From Limnohabitans parvus II-B4 (GTDB lineage: Bacteria > Pseudomonadota > Gammaproteobacteria > Burkholderiales > Burkholderiaceae_C): a stretch of DNA of 64,000 nt. Every line of letters begins with the position of its first letter. The stretch's first letter is position 1. Position numbers and translations under genes: made by a program. Below the pieces are notes generated by a model, which saw nothing but the letters and a program-made list of their open reading frames with translations, had not been told where the DNA came from and made no database searches. The stretch is taken from positions 8,001-72,000 of the forward strand of contig NZ_NESN01000005.1 of the NCBI RefSeq assembly GCF_003063455.1, in the 5' to 3' direction. Below are positions 55,153 through 64,000 of this stretch, piece after piece.

Positions 55153-56364
55153 TCACCAATTCCACAGCGTCCCATCATGCTGCAGTCGGTTCACCGGCAG
55201 ATAAGCCCTTTGGTACGGGTACTTAGCAGCCAGCTTCTCGTCGATGTCCACCCCGTGGCCGGGTGATTCGCCGCAATACATCATGCCGCGCTCAAAGCGG
55301 TAGTCGTGAGGAAAGACCGACAGCATTTCCTCGCTGTGCGGCATGTATTCCTGCACGCCGAAGTTGGGCACCCAGGTGTCAAAGTGCAGGGCCGCACCCA
55401 TGCACGCGGGTGACAGGTCGGTCGCGCCGTGGCAGCCGGTGCGCACCTGATAAAGGCTCGCCAAGTCGGCGATGCGCCGCAGGTGCGTGATGCCGCCCGC
55501 GTGGACCACGGTGGTGCGGATGTAGTCGATCAGTTGCTTTTCGATCAGTGTCTTGCAGTCCCAGATGCTGTTGAAAATCTCGCCCACCGCAATCGGTGTG
55601 GTGGTGTGGTGGCGTATCCACTGGAAGGCATCCTGGTTTTCTGCGGGTGTCGGGTCTTCCATCCAGAACATGCGCACGGGCTCCAATGCCTTGCCCAGCT
55701 GGCCTGCTTCGATGGGCGTCAGGCGGTGGTGCACGTCGTGCAGCAAATGGATGTCGGGACCCACGGCTTCGCGCACGGCTTCAAACAGGCCGGGCGTGTG
55801 GCGCAAATACTTTTCGGTGCTCCAGTCGTGTTCGCTGGGCAAGTTGCCGTCGGCGGGTTCATACATGCGGTTCGCTCCGCTCACGCCATAGACCTTGTTC
55901 AGGCCCGGCACGCCGCTTTGGGCGCGGATGGCCAAGTAGCCTTCTTCCTTGTGGCGCAAGACTTCATCGACCGTTTCGGCCGTGTCGCGGCCGTTGGCGT
56001 GGCCGTAGACCATCACCCCGGTGCGGCTGCGCCCGCCCAGCAGCTGGTACAGCGGCATGCCCGCCATCTTGGCCTTGATGTCCCACAGCGCGGTGTCCAC
56101 CGCGGCAATCGCGCTCATGGTCACCGGGCCGCGTCGCCAGTAGGCGCCTTTGTAGAGGTATTGCCAGATGTCCTCGATCTGCTGCGGGTCGCGTCCGATC
56201 AGGCAGGGAATGAGGTGGTCTTCGAGGTAGCTGACAACAGCCAACTCGCGGCCGTTGAGTGTGGCGTCACCGATGCCGGTGACGCCTTGGTCGGTCTCGA
56301 TCTTGAGGGTGACGAAGTTGCGGCCGGGGCTGCAGACGATGACGCGGGCGGCGGTGATTTTCAT
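55153..56364 (-). CDS. manD: D-mannonate dehydratase, enolase superfamily (ManD/RspA type)
   Basis: A 403-residue enolase-superfamily member of the ManD family: N-terminal [40 protein letters not shown], metal ligands in [24 protein letters not shown] and [11 protein letters not shown], and [17 protein letters not shown]. ManD converts D-mannonate to 2-keto-3-deoxygluconate; some members act weakly or on related acid sugars. Start 56364 fits family length; a longer frame is antisense-like noise. 17 bp after uxuB in a hexuronate operon, which supports the glucuronate-branch role. Confidence 0.9.
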   Translation of the reverse strand: MKITAARVIVCSPGRNFVTLKIETDQGVTGIGDATLNGRELAVVSYLEDHLIPCLIGRDPQQIEDIWQYLYKGAYWRRGPVTMSAIAAVDTALWDIKAKMAGMPLYQLLGGRSRTGVMVYGHANGRDTAETVDEVLRHKEEGYLAIRAQSGVPGLNKVYGVSGANRMYEPADGNLPSEHDWSTEKYLRHTPGLFEAVREAVGPDIHLLHDVHHRLTPIEAGQLGKALEPVRMFWMEDPTPAENQDAFQWIRHHTTTPIAVGEIFNSIWDCKTLIEKQLIDYIRTTVVHAGGITHLRRIADLASLYQVRTGCHGATDLSPACMGAALHFDTWVPNFGVQEYMPHSEEMLSVFPHDYRFERGMMYCGESPGHGVDIDEKLAAKYPYQRAYLPVNRLQHDGTLWNW

Positions 56365-56381
56365 GGCGCGGGTCTCCGTCT

Positions 56382-57800
56382 TCAGGCTTCTTGGGCCAGC
56401 AGTTGCTGGATCGCTTTGTCCACGCCGTGCTGCATCACTTGCTGGTGCCAGTGCGTCACGCGGGCGATCCATGCGGCGTGCTGTGGCAGGGCGCTGCCCC
56501 ACAGGTCTTCGCGGGCCAGCAGGGCGCGCACGCAGGTCTCGGGCTCGGTGCGTTGGGCGGCACCCAGGGCCATCAGGCTGGCTGCTTGCGGGTCGTTCAG
56601 TGTGTAGGTTTGGCCTTGTTCGTCCACGCCCAGGGTGTAGCGCACAAACACGGCGGCTGCCAGCGCGTGGTGTTCAAACGACGCGCCTTGGGCGATTTGC
56701 CCCAACACCGAAGGCGGCCAGCGCTGTGGAATCTTTTGCGAGCTGTCGGTGGCGATCTGGTGCACGCTGTGCTTCAGGTGCGGGTTGGCAAAACGCGCAA
56801 TCAGTGCGTTGCGGTACTCGGCCCAGTCGCTGCGGCTCAGGTGCGGAGAGACTTCGCGGCCCATGAGTTGGTGAACAAATGTTCGGATGTGTTCTGCGCC
56901 AATGCAGTTGGCAATGAACGGCCGCGCTGTGACCGCGCCAATGAGTGCCATGGCCGTGTGGCTGCCATTGAGCATGCGCAGCTTGGCTTCTTCATAGCTG
57001 TGCACATCGTCCGTCACGCGCACACCGGCGCTTTGCAGCAGGGAGGCGTCGGCTGGGTCGGCAAAGCGGTTTTCGATCACCCATTCCCAAAAGCCTTCGG
57101 TGCTCAGGGCGCAGGCGTCCTGCAAGCCCAGTGCCTCTTGCGCAGCGGCCATCACTTCGGCTGTGGCGGCCGGCACGATGCGATCGACCATGCTGCACGG
57201 GAAAGCGCAGTGCGTGTCCAGCCAAACCAGTAGTTGAGCGTCTTGTGGCGTGGTGTGTTTGGCTGGAATCTCGGCTTTGACCAAGGCTTGCAGTTTATGG
57301 CCATTGCCTTGCAGGTTGTCGCACGAGGCGATGGTGATGCCGGGCAAGCCTGCCTGCTGGCGCAGGCGCAAGCCGTCCAGCAGCAGTTGGCCCAGCGCCG
57401 GGGTGTAGCCTTTTTCGGTCACGGTGAGTGTGACCCAGCGCGTGGCGGGTGCGGCAATGGCTTGGACCACCGCATCGCGTTCGGTGGTGGCCACGCTCGT
57501 GCGCCAAAGCGCGCCCGGCACTTGCCATTTCACGCCTTTTGCATCGGCGATGCGCACGGCATACAGGCCGTCTTGTGCGCGCAGTGGGTTCACCAGGTCG
57601 GGCCGTGTCATGCCCACGCCGTGGATGCCCCAGCGTGTGTCGCCACTGGCCAGCAACTGGTCAAACACCATGGCTTGGTGGGCGCGGTGAAAAGCACCTA
57701 GGCCTAAATGCACCACGCCCGGAGCGTGGGCTGTGCGGTCGTACGTCGGGGTCTGGATGGCCGCGGGCAGCGATGCCAAGGTGAGGGCTGAGAGTTTCAT
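56382..57800 (-). CDS. uxuB: Mannitol dehydrogenase family protein, fructuronate reductase (UxuB-like)
   Basis: A 472-residue polyol dehydrogenase: [18 protein letters not shown]-binding motif, [29 protein letters not shown] segment ([16 protein letters not shown]) and the catalytic Lys region. In this cluster it most likely reduces fructuronate to mannonate with NADH, feeding manD; mannitol or tagaturonate specificity cannot be ruled out from sequence. Follows the Ldh gene after a 101-bp gap containing a REP element. Confidence 0.85.
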   Translation of the reverse strand: MKLSALTLASLPAAIQTPTYDRTAHAPGVVHLGLGAFHRAHQAMVFDQLLASGDTRWGIHGVGMTRPDLVNPLRAQDGLYAVRIADAKGVKWQVPGALWRTSVATTERDAVVQAIAAPATRWVTLTVTEKGYTPALGQLLLDGLRLRQQAGLPGITIASCDNLQGNGHKLQALVKAEIPAKHTTPQDAQLLVWLDTHCAFPCSMVDRIVPAATAEVMAAAQEALGLQDACALSTEGFWEWVIENRFADPADASLLQSAGVRVTDDVHSYEEAKLRMLNGSHTAMALIGAVTARPFIANCIGAEHIRTFVHQLMGREVSPHLSRSDWAEYRNALIARFANPHLKHSVHQIATDSSQKIPQRWPPSVLGQIAQGASFEHHALAAAVFVRYTLGVDEQGQTYTLNDPQAASLMALGAAQRTEPETCVRALLAREDLWGSALPQHAAWIARVTHWHQQVMQHGVDKAIQQLLAQEA

Positions 57801-57810
57801 GAATGAGGGG

Positions 57811-57840
57811 GGATGGACCCCGGATCAAGTCCGGGGTGAC
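57811..57840. repeat. REP element within the hexuronate operon
   Basis: Palindrome GACCCCGGATCAAGTCCGGGG in the 101-bp gap between the Ldh and uxuB genes. Same family as the elements at 16.5, 42.1 and 59.0 kb. In a polycistronic mRNA it would form a hairpin that can protect the 3' end of the upstream segment. Confidence 0.75.
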
Positions 57841-57901
57841 AGTTGATAAGTTGAGGCCGGATGACCGTTGTTAAGTTGGGTCTAGCGTCGCAGTTGTTTG
57901 G

Positions 57902-58963
57902 TTAAGTTTTTTGCGACTGTTGGAGTTTTTGTTCGGACGCCTCGATTTCGGCCCAGGTGGCGTCGTCGATCCAGATGCCGCTTTGCTCGCGCTCGGCGCG
58001 GGCGGTGCGTTCGGGTTCGCCCGCCATGTGCACGCCGTCGCTGCCGGGGGCATCGGGGCTTTGGCGCAACCAGTCGGCAAAGGCCAGGGCTTCTTGCTCG
58101 AACATGTCTTGCGTGCCCAAGCGCACCGGGTCGATCAGCATCGTCAGCATGCCGTTGAGCACGGCACGCTGGTTGTCGGCTTCGCGGTGCCAGGTGCCGC
58201 CACCGGTCAGCGCACCGCCCAGCAGCTCGCAAGCCACGGCCATGCCAAAGCCCTTGTGGTCGCCAAAGGTCATGAGCGCGCCAAACAGGCCGTTGGATTG
58301 CGGCACCACCACCACGCCGGGGTCGGTGGTGGGGTGGCCGTGTTCGTCGATCAAATAGCCCGGCGGCACTTGCTCGCCTTTGTTGTGGGCCACGCGCATC
58401 TTGCCTTGCGCCACGCGGCTGGTGGCAAAGTCCAGCACAAAGGGCGCACGGCTGCCCATGGGCACGCCGATGCAGCAAGGGTTGGTGCCAAAGCGCCCAT
58501 CGCCACCGCCAAAGGGCGCGACCACGGGGCGCGAGAGCACGTTGACAAAATGTACCGACACCAGGCCCTGCGCCACGGCCATTTCGGCAAAGTGGCCGAT
58601 GCGGCCCAGGTGGTGCGAGCGACTGAGCGCCACAGTGCACACACCGTGCTGCTTGGCACGTTCAATGCCCATCTGCATGGCTTGCACGCCGGTGATTTGG
58701 CCGTAGCCGCGCTGGCCGTCCAGGTTGAGCAGTGGGCCGGTGTCCAGCAAAACTTTGACGCCCGTGTTGGGGCTCAGGCCCCCTTCGAGCACGGCATCGA
58801 CATAGCGCGGCACCATGCCCACGCCGTGCGAGTCGTGCCCGCTCAGGTTGGCCATGACCAGGTTGTCGGCCACCTGGGCGGCCTCGGCTGGGGCGCTGCC
58901 CGCTTGTTCAATGATGCGGGCGACTTTGGCGCGCAGGTCAGCGGCTTGGATGCGTTGGCTCAT
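57902..58963 (-). CDS. Ldh family oxidoreductase (malate/L-lactate dehydrogenase superfamily)
   Basis: A 353-residue NAD(P)-dependent oxidoreductase of the YiaK/Ldh2 family, not of the Rossmann type: SGHDSHGVGMVPRYVDAVLE, VALSRSHHLGRIGHFAEMA, GTNPCCIGVPMG and MTFGDHKGFGMAVACELLGG. Relatives reduce 2,3-diketo-L-gulonate or other 2-keto acids. In this operon an oxidation/reduction of a keto-uronate is likely (for example the tagaturonate step, for which no UxaB is present); inferred. Confidence 0.88.
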   Translation of the reverse strand: MSQRIQAADLRAKVARIIEQAGSAPAEAAQVADNLVMANLSGHDSHGVGMVPRYVDAVLEGGLSPNTGVKVLLDTGPLLNLDGQRGYGQITGVQAMQMGIERAKQHGVCTVALSRSHHLGRIGHFAEMAVAQGLVSVHFVNVLSRPVVAPFGGGDGRFGTNPCCIGVPMGSRAPFVLDFATSRVAQGKMRVAHNKGEQVPPGYLIDEHGHPTTDPGVVVVPQSNGLFGALMTFGDHKGFGMAVACELLGGALTGGGTWHREADNQRAVLNGMLTMLIDPVRLGTQDMFEQEALAFADWLRQSPDAPGSDGVHMAGEPERTARAEREQSGIWIDDATWAEIEASEQKLQQSQKT

Positions 58964-58995
58964 GTTGATCCTAATCGGTCGTTGGATTTTTTCTT

Positions 58996-59080
58996 GTCAC
59001 CCCGGGCTTGACCCGGGGTCCATCTTGAGGGCTGGTCATGGCGGTAGACCACATGGATCCCGGATCAAGTCCGGGATGAC
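58996..59080. repeat. BIME-like pair of REP elements within the hexuronate operon
   Basis: Two palindromes, CACCCCGGGCTTGACCCGGGG (58996-59024 with flanks) and GGATCCCGGATCAAGTCCGG (59051-59080), in the 154-bp gap between uxaA and the Ldh gene. The first type also ends the 42-kb cluster. Confidence 0.75.
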
Positions 59081-59117
59081 AAGAGGAAAGCCAGGTCCAT
59101 GATGACGAGATGTTGTT

Positions 59118-60647
59118 TCACATCACCGCGCCCACTTGCCACGGCACAAACTCGTTTTGGCCGTAGCCGTGGCGCTCGCTCTTGGTGGGTTCGCCCGAGG
59201 CGGCGGCCAGGATCATCTCGAAGATGCGCTGGCCCATGTCGGCAATGCTCACGCCGCCGTCCACGATCTCGCCGCAGTTCAGGTCCATGTCCTCTTCCTG
59301 TTTTTTCCACAGGGCTGTGTTGGTCGAAAACTTCAGGCTGGGCGAGGGCGCGCAGCCGTAGGCGCTGCCGCGCCCAGTGGTGAAGCAGATCAGGTTGGCC
59401 CCGCCTGCCACTTGGCCTGTGGCGCTCACCGGGTCGTAGCCGGGTGTGTCCATGTAGACAAAGCCTTTGGCGGTGACCGGCTCAGCGTATTCGTAGACCG
59501 CCTGCAGGTTGCTGGTGCCGCCCTTGGCCACCGCGCCCAATGATTTCTCAAGGATCGTGGTCAGACCACCCGCCTTGTTGCCGGGCGAGGGGTTGTTGTT
59601 CATCTCGCCGCCGTTGATGGCGGTGTAGTTTTCCCACCAGCGGATGCGCTCGATCAGTTTGTGCGCCACCTCGGGCTTCACAGCGCGGCGCGTGAGCAAA
59701 TGCTCGGCACCATAAATTTCGGGCGTTTCGCTCAGGATGGCCGTACCGCCATGCTGCACCAACAGGTCCACCGCTGCGCCCAGCGCCGGGTTGGCGCTGA
59801 TGCCCGAATAACCGTCAGACCCGCCGCACTGCAAACCTACCGTGATGTGTTCAGCGCTGCAAGGCTCACGGGTGATGGCGTTGGCGCGGGGCAGCATCTC
59901 CTCAATCAGGGCAATGCCTTTTTCCACCGTGAGGCGCGTGCCGCCGGTGTCTTGGATGTTGAAGACCTTGAGCGTGTCGCCTTCGCGCAGGCTGCTGTGT
60001 GCCAGCCAGGTGTTGAGCTGGTTGGCCTCGCAGCCTAGGCCCACCACCACCACGCCCCAGAAGTTGGCGTGGGTGGCGTAACCGGCCAGCGTGCGCTCCA
60101 AAAGCTGAATGCCCAGCCCTTCGGTGTCCATGCCGCAGCCGGTGCCGTGGGTCAAAGCGACCACGCCGTCCACATTCGGAAAGTTGGCGAGTGCCGCGGG
60201 GTTGTTGCGTTTGGAAAAGTGGTCGGCAATCGCCCGTGCAGCGGTGGCCGAGCAGTTGACGCTGGACAACACGCCGATGTAGTTGCGCGTGGCCACACGG
60301 CCATCCGAGCGCTTGTAGCCCATGAAGCTGGCTTGCTTGCGAGCCGACTCGGGCTTCACGTCTTGCCCGATGGCGTAATCGCGCTCGAAGTTGCCTTTTT
60401 CCGCGCCCATGTTCAGGTTGTGCGTGTGCACATGCTCGCCCGGGGCAATGGCTTGCGATGCAAAGCCGATGATCTGGTTGTAGCGACGCACGGGCTCGCC
60501 CACGGCAATGGCGCGTGTGGCGATCTTGTGGCCGGGTGGCACCAGGCCGCGCACGGCCACGCCGTCCACAGTGCTGCCGCTCATGAGTTGGGCTCGGGCG
60601 ATGACCACGTCGTCGGCGGGGTGCAGGCGAATGAAAGAATTGTTCAT
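59118..60647 (-). CDS. uxaA: Altronate dehydratase
   Basis: A 509-residue UxaA-type dehydratase: N-terminal SAF domain (RLHPADDVVIARAQL, GHKIATRAIAVGEPV), then the long C-terminal iron-dependent domain with RSDGRVATRNYIGVLSSVNC, HGTGCGMDTEG, VGLQCGGSDGYSGISANPAL and TNLICF-like segment ANLICFTTGRGS. Converts altronate to 2-keto-3-deoxygluconate in the galacturonate branch. Both SAF and core domains are in one polypeptide. 45 bp after dctM in the operon. Confidence 0.94.
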   Translation of the reverse strand: MNNSFIRLHPADDVVIARAQLMSGSTVDGVAVRGLVPPGHKIATRAIAVGEPVRRYNQIIGFASQAIAPGEHVHTHNLNMGAEKGNFERDYAIGQDVKPESARKQASFMGYKRSDGRVATRNYIGVLSSVNCSATAARAIADHFSKRNNPAALANFPNVDGVVALTHGTGCGMDTEGLGIQLLERTLAGYATHANFWGVVVVGLGCEANQLNTWLAHSSLREGDTLKVFNIQDTGGTRLTVEKGIALIEEMLPRANAITREPCSAEHITVGLQCGGSDGYSGISANPALGAAVDLLVQHGGTAILSETPEIYGAEHLLTRRAVKPEVAHKLIERIRWWENYTAINGGEMNNNPSPGNKAGGLTTILEKSLGAVAKGGTSNLQAVYEYAEPVTAKGFVYMDTPGYDPVSATGQVAGGANLICFTTGRGSAYGCAPSPSLKFSTNTALWKKQEEDMDLNCGEIVDGGVSIADMGQRIFEMILAAASGEPTKSERHGYGQNEFVPWQVGAVM

Positions 60648-60692
60648 GATTTCAATCGGTTGGGGGCAGAGCCAAAGATCTGTCTCTCCAGG

Positions 60693-62087
60693 TCAATAGA
60701 ATTGCTTGGGCAGCCACAGCACCAGACTGGGGAAGTAGGTGATGACGGCCAGGCTGCCCAGCAAGGGGAACAGCCAGGGCAGGATGGCGCGGGTGGTGGC
60801 TTCCACGCTCAGGCGCGCCACGCGGGCCAGCACAAACAGCACCATGCCCATGGGCGGATGCAGCAGGCCGATCATCAAGTTGAGCACCATGACCAGGCCA
60901 AAGTGCACCAGATCAATGCCCAGCTTCTGGCAAATGGGCACCAGAATCGGCACGAGGATGGTGATGGCGGCTGTGGGTTCGAGGAAGCAGCCGACAAACA
61001 GCATCAGCAAGTTGGCGAGCAGCAGGAACATCCAAGGCTCTTGCGTGAACCCCAGCACCCAAGCGCTGATGGCCGTGGTCACGCCTGTGGCGGTGAGCAT
61101 CCAACCAAAAATGCTGGCTGCTGCCACGATGAACAGCACGGTGGCCGTGGTCTCTACCGTGTCCAGGCAGATCTTCACGAACATCTTGAAGTTGAGTGTG
61201 CGGTACCAGAAGAAGCCCAGCGCAATCGCCCAAACGCAGGCGGCAATCGCGCCTTCAGTCGGGGTGAATACGCCAGTGGTCATGCCGCCAATCAAGAGCA
61301 CGGGCGTCATGATGGGCAGCACCGCCTGGAAGTTGAACAGCTTGTCGGCCGCGAACAACACGATCAAAGCGCCGAACACAGTGATTTGCGGTGGTGTGCC
61401 CATCGCCGTGACCAACCACCAGATGGACAGGGGCCAGCACACGACCACAGCAGTTTCTACCAAGGCCTTGATGACTTTGGACCACTCGAATTTAACGTCT
61501 GAACCCCAGCCATTTTTGTGCGCGAAATAGGCCACGGTGAGCATCATCAGCACAGCCATCAAAATGCCGGGCAAGATGCCCGCGAGGAACAAGGCCCCCA
61601 CCGACACGTTGGCCATCATGCCGTAGATCACGAAGGGCAAGCTGGGGGGGATGATGGGGCCGAGCGTGGCCGAAGCCGCAGTGACGCCCACCGCAAATTC
61701 GGTGCTGTAGCCATGGTCTTTCATGGCCTTGATCTCGATGGTGCCCAGGCCTGCCGCATCGGCAATGGCGGTGCCGCTCATGCCTGCAAACACAACCGAG
61801 CCGACCACGTTGACGTGGCCCAGACCGCCTTTGAGCCAGCCCACCAGGGCCAGCGCGTAGTTGTAGATGCGGTTGGTGATGCCCGCGTTGTTCATCAGGT
61901 TGCCGGCCAAAATGAAGAAGGGCACGGCCAGCAGCGGGAAACTGTCGATGCCCGAGACCATGCGGTGGATGACCACAAACGGCGGCGAGCTTTCGACGAA
62001 AAACAAATAGAGCAAGGACGCACCTGCCATGGCAATCGCCACCGGAATACCGCCGCTCATGAGGATGAGGAAAAGGATCTTCAACAT
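60693..62087 (-). CDS. dctM: TRAP transporter large permease (DctM)
   Basis: A 464-residue membrane protein with twelve predicted helices of the DctM/SiaM type: MSGGIPVAIAMAGASLLYL, FPLLAVPFFILAGNLMNNAG, FAGMSGTAIADAAGLGTIEI, GPIIPPSLPFVIYG and FLEPTAAITILVPIL. It carries the substrate with sodium. Co-directional with dctQ (22 bp) and uxaA, so the transported compound is probably a hexuronate or hexonate. Confidence 0.95.
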   Translation of the reverse strand: MLKILFLILMSGGIPVAIAMAGASLLYLFFVESSPPFVVIHRMVSGIDSFPLLAVPFFILAGNLMNNAGITNRIYNYALALVGWLKGGLGHVNVVGSVVFAGMSGTAIADAAGLGTIEIKAMKDHGYSTEFAVGVTAASATLGPIIPPSLPFVIYGMMANVSVGALFLAGILPGILMAVLMMLTVAYFAHKNGWGSDVKFEWSKVIKALVETAVVVCWPLSIWWLVTAMGTPPQITVFGALIVLFAADKLFNFQAVLPIMTPVLLIGGMTTGVFTPTEGAIAACVWAIALGFFWYRTLNFKMFVKICLDTVETTATVLFIVAAASIFGWMLTATGVTTAISAWVLGFTQEPWMFLLLANLLMLFVGCFLEPTAAITILVPILVPICQKLGIDLVHFGLVMVLNLMIGLLHPPMGMVLFVLARVARLSVEATTRAILPWLFPLLGSLAVITYFPSLVLWLPKQFY

Positions 62088-62109
62088 GGGAGAACTTTCT
62101 AAAGGCGTT

Positions 62110-62685
62110 TCAGCGGTCGGTCATTTCAGATTCGGGGCGTTGCAGCACGGTGTAGCCCCGCTGCCAATGCACGCGTGCAACCCAGATGGCGCGCAGGCAC
62201 ATGGCGGCAAAACCGGCCATGACCACGCCGTAGACGATGTTCATGGGCAAGTCGATGATGGTCATCTTGTAGCTGCCCAGCTTGTCCATCATCTGGCCGG
62301 TCAGCACAGTGGCTGCCGCGAAAAATGCAATGCGCATCACATCGACCACCGTGCCCATGGCACGAGACAGCCACTCGGGCATGAAGCGGTAAAAGAAGTC
62401 GACCTGGATGTGGTTGTTCTTGGCCACGCCAATGGTCGCGCCGGTGAACACGGTCGCAATCAGCATGTAGCGTGCAATTTCTTCGGTCCAGGAGGCCGAA
62501 TTGTTCATCACGTATCGGGTAAAAAATTGGTAAAAAACCGTGGCACCCAAGGTCCAGAAAAACGCCAATGCCACCCAGGCTTCAATGGGGGTTCCTGACA
62601 GATCCACTTCATCGTCGGTGGCATGGAATTGGCCATCGTCGCCCATGACTTTGGGCATGGCATCCAGATCGGGTAGCTCGCTCAT
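62110..62685 (-). CDS. dctQ: TRAP transporter small permease (DctQ)
   Basis: A 191-residue four-helix protein of the DctQ family with WTEEIARYMLIATVFTGATI and KNNHIQVDFFYRFMP, plus an N-terminal hydrophilic extension of about 35 residues. Start 62685 (MSELPDLDAMPKV) chosen; a longer frame overlaps the dctP stop. Partner of DctM. Confidence 0.9.
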   Translation of the reverse strand: MSELPDLDAMPKVMGDDGQFHATDDEVDLSGTPIEAWVALAFFWTLGATVFYQFFTRYVMNNSASWTEEIARYMLIATVFTGATIGVAKNNHIQVDFFYRFMPEWLSRAMGTVVDVMRIAFFAAATVLTGQMMDKLGSYKMTIIDLPMNIVYGVVMAGFAAMCLRAIWVARVHWQRGYTVLQRPESEMTDR

Positions 62686-62755
62686 ATTGCGTCCTTGAAT
62701 TCGGAATAAGGCGCAGGCCAGGCTGCAAGAGCCTGACCTGCGCGATGGCGGTGCT

Positions 62756-63745
62756 TTATTTAGCAGCCTGGATCTTGTCGAAGTCAGCACGTGTGAAGCC
62801 CATGGACTCCAGCGGTGCGTTTTTCAGTACGGCGTCTTGGAACGACTTGCGGTCCACTTGCACGATTTGCAGACCTTTTTTCTTGAACTCGTCGACCAGC
62901 TCAGCTTCACGCTTTTTGATCTTGCCAGTCGAACGATTGGCCGCTTCCTGCGTCACTTCGGTGAACATTTTCTTTTCAGCATCGCTGAGTTTGTTCCAGA
63001 CGTGAGGGGCTACTTGGGTGGTCAATCCGTCCACGATGTGCCCCGTGAGCATGATGGCCTTTTGCACTTCGTAGAACTTCTTGGCTTCGATGGTGGTCAG
63101 TGGGTTTTCCTGGGCTTCCACCGTGCCGTTTTGCAAGGCCAGGTACACCTCGGCAAAAGCGATGGGTGTGGGGTTGGCACCGCACGATTTGGGTGTGGCG
63201 GTGTAAGCCGGCACATCGGGCACACGAATCTTCAGGCCCTTCATGCCATCGCAGGTGGTGAAGGCTTTTTGGGCCGTGGTGTGGCGTGCGCCGTAATAGG
63301 TGTAAGCCGTGACCTGGATGCCGGTTTTGGCACGGTAGTCGTTCACCATTTCCTGGAAGATAGGGCTCTTGGAATAGGCGATCAGGTGATCGCCGTCACG
63401 GAAAATGAAGGGGTAGTAGGCGATGCCAAAGCGTGGATAGGTGCGGGCGGCAAACGATGTGCCGCTGATGATCATGTCCACCGTGCCCAAGGTCAGGCCT
63501 TGGTTGATGTCGGTTTCCTTGCCCAAAGTGGAGGCGGGAAAGACCTGGATGTCGAACTTGCCGTTGCTGCGTTTCTTGATTTCTTCAGCGGCCCAGACCG
63601 AGTCGATGTGGTACGGCTCGGATGTTTCGTAGGCATGGGCCCACTTCAGTTTTTGCTGGGCTTGTGCGCCGGTGCTGATCAGCATCGAGCCGATCGCAAC
63701 AGTGCCCAAGGCGGCCAGGGTTTTCAGGGTGAATCGTTTGCTCAT
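62756..63745 (-). CDS. dctP: TRAP transporter substrate-binding protein (DctP)
   Basis: A 329-residue exported receptor: signal peptide ends MLISTGAQAQ (~29), then KLKWAHAYETSEPYHIDSVWA, FDIQVFPASTLGKET, GLKIRVPDVPAY (carboxylate-binding Arg), VYLALQNGTVEAQENPLTTI. Homologous DctP proteins bind uronic acids. First gene of the operon after the regulator. RBS AAGGAGAC upstream of ATG 63745. Confidence 0.94.
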   Translation of the reverse strand: MSKRFTLKTLAALGTVAIGSMLISTGAQAQQKLKWAHAYETSEPYHIDSVWAAEEIKKRSNGKFDIQVFPASTLGKETDINQGLTLGTVDMIISGTSFAARTYPRFGIAYYPFIFRDGDHLIAYSKSPIFQEMVNDYRAKTGIQVTAYTYYGARHTTAQKAFTTCDGMKGLKIRVPDVPAYTATPKSCGANPTPIAFAEVYLALQNGTVEAQENPLTTIEAKKFYEVQKAIMLTGHIVDGLTTQVAPHVWNKLSDAEKKMFTEVTQEAANRSTGKIKKREAELVDEFKKKGLQIVQVDRKSFQDAVLKNAPLESMGFTRADFDKIQAAK

Positions 63746-63799
63746 CGTTGTCTCCTTAGTGGTTTTTGAAAATTGCTGACGCGAAAAAAGGGCATACCC

Positions 63800-64000
63800 T
63801 TATCGGGCGGGAGCGCGGCGCCAGCTCGCGCTGTATCTTTTGTGGGCTTGTTTCAAGTGCTTTTGCATTGCTTTACGTGCACCAGTGCTGTCGCGGGCTT
63901 CGATGGCGTCCAGCACGGCTTGGTGCTCGGCAATGGCCGCTTGCCAGGAAGCCGGGTGCTCAAAATAGTCACCCAGACGCTCGAACAAGGGGCCGTTGCG
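63800..64000 (-). CDS. GntR/FadR-type regulator, C-terminal part (partial)
   Basis: The 66 codons present end in an FCD-domain tail: EHQAVLDAIEARDSTGARKAMQKHL, with the usual helical pattern and a basic end (RYSASWRR). The frame runs off the right edge of the window. FadR-family regulators control uronate operons (for example UxuR, ExuR), so this is the likely regulator of the downstream-numbered hexuronate genes; its DNA-binding domain is outside the window. Confidence 0.8.
   Translation of the reverse strand, partial: RNGPLFERLGDYFEHPASWQAAIAEHQAVLDAIEARDSTGARKAMQKHLKQAHKRYSASWRRAPAR

Overview
This window looks like a chromosomal segment of a free-living betaproteobacterium of the order Burkholderiales, most likely family Comamonadaceae (Limnohabitans/Rhodoferax-like). 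The basis is high GC, protein style, many TctC/Bug-type solute-binding proteins, fused isobutyryl-CoA mutase (IcmF), malate synthase G, a PHA phasin and hexuronate/TRAP genes. The genus is inference; there is no rRNA or tRNA in the window to confirm it. I see no CRISPR array, prophage or intact insertion sequence.

Layout. (1) 1-4749 (+): a tightly overlapping aromatic-acid operon: SDR end, MarR, crotonase, acyl-CoA dehydrogenase, 2-aminobenzoate/benzoate-type CoA ligase and a RidA-family protein. It fits aerobic CoA-dependent anthranilate-type degradation; the ring-attacking monooxygenase would lie upstream. (2) 4750-9534: a visibly more AT-rich segment with an alpha/beta hydrolase, a zinc-less MDR oxidoreductase, a TetR regulator with two matching operator-like sites, an MFS carrier and a broken ORF. 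It looks like an acquired insertion between two catabolic operons. (3) 9535-16394: MarR and flavin reductase divergent from a translationally coupled operon: NicX-like ring-cleavage dioxygenase, alpha/beta hydrolase, acyl-CoA-dehydrogenase-fold protein lacking the usual catalytic Glu, and CoA ligase, followed by a Bug receptor. This is the best candidate for an undescribed N-heteroaromatic pathway. (4) 16493-28766 (-): SEC-C protein, AAA ATPase with three 22-bp-spaced upstream repeats, PIN protein, rRNA methyltransferase, rpoN, lptB, lptA, dsbA, SPOR protein, argS, LysR, HMG-CoA lyase-type enzyme. (5) 28950-45765: glcB, small proteins, DHA2 exporter, class II amidotransferase, gshB, amn, icmF, rhodanese, M20 hydrolase, amidase, coaX, TetR and phasin. 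(6) 45876-49798 (+): rfbB (with a repeat element inside its reading frame), rfbD, argB, slmA. (7) 50034-54891: Crp/Fnr regulator divergent from Bug receptor and two cytoplasmic type I sulfatases. (8) 55153-64000 (-): a hexuronate operon: GntR/FCD regulator, TRAP dctPQM, uxaA, Ldh-type oxidoreductase, uxuB, manD.

Small repeats are a theme. Several REP/BIME-like families are scattered between genes (16.4, 17.4, 35.1, 42.0-42.3, 47.0-47.2, 57.8 and 59.0 kb). One has grown into a seven-unit 25-bp tandem array, one sits inside rfbB in frame, and an unrelated 78-bp sequence occurs at both 4.8 and 49.9 kb. Start codons were chosen from Shine-Dalgarno match, overlap with the upstream stop, and family length.
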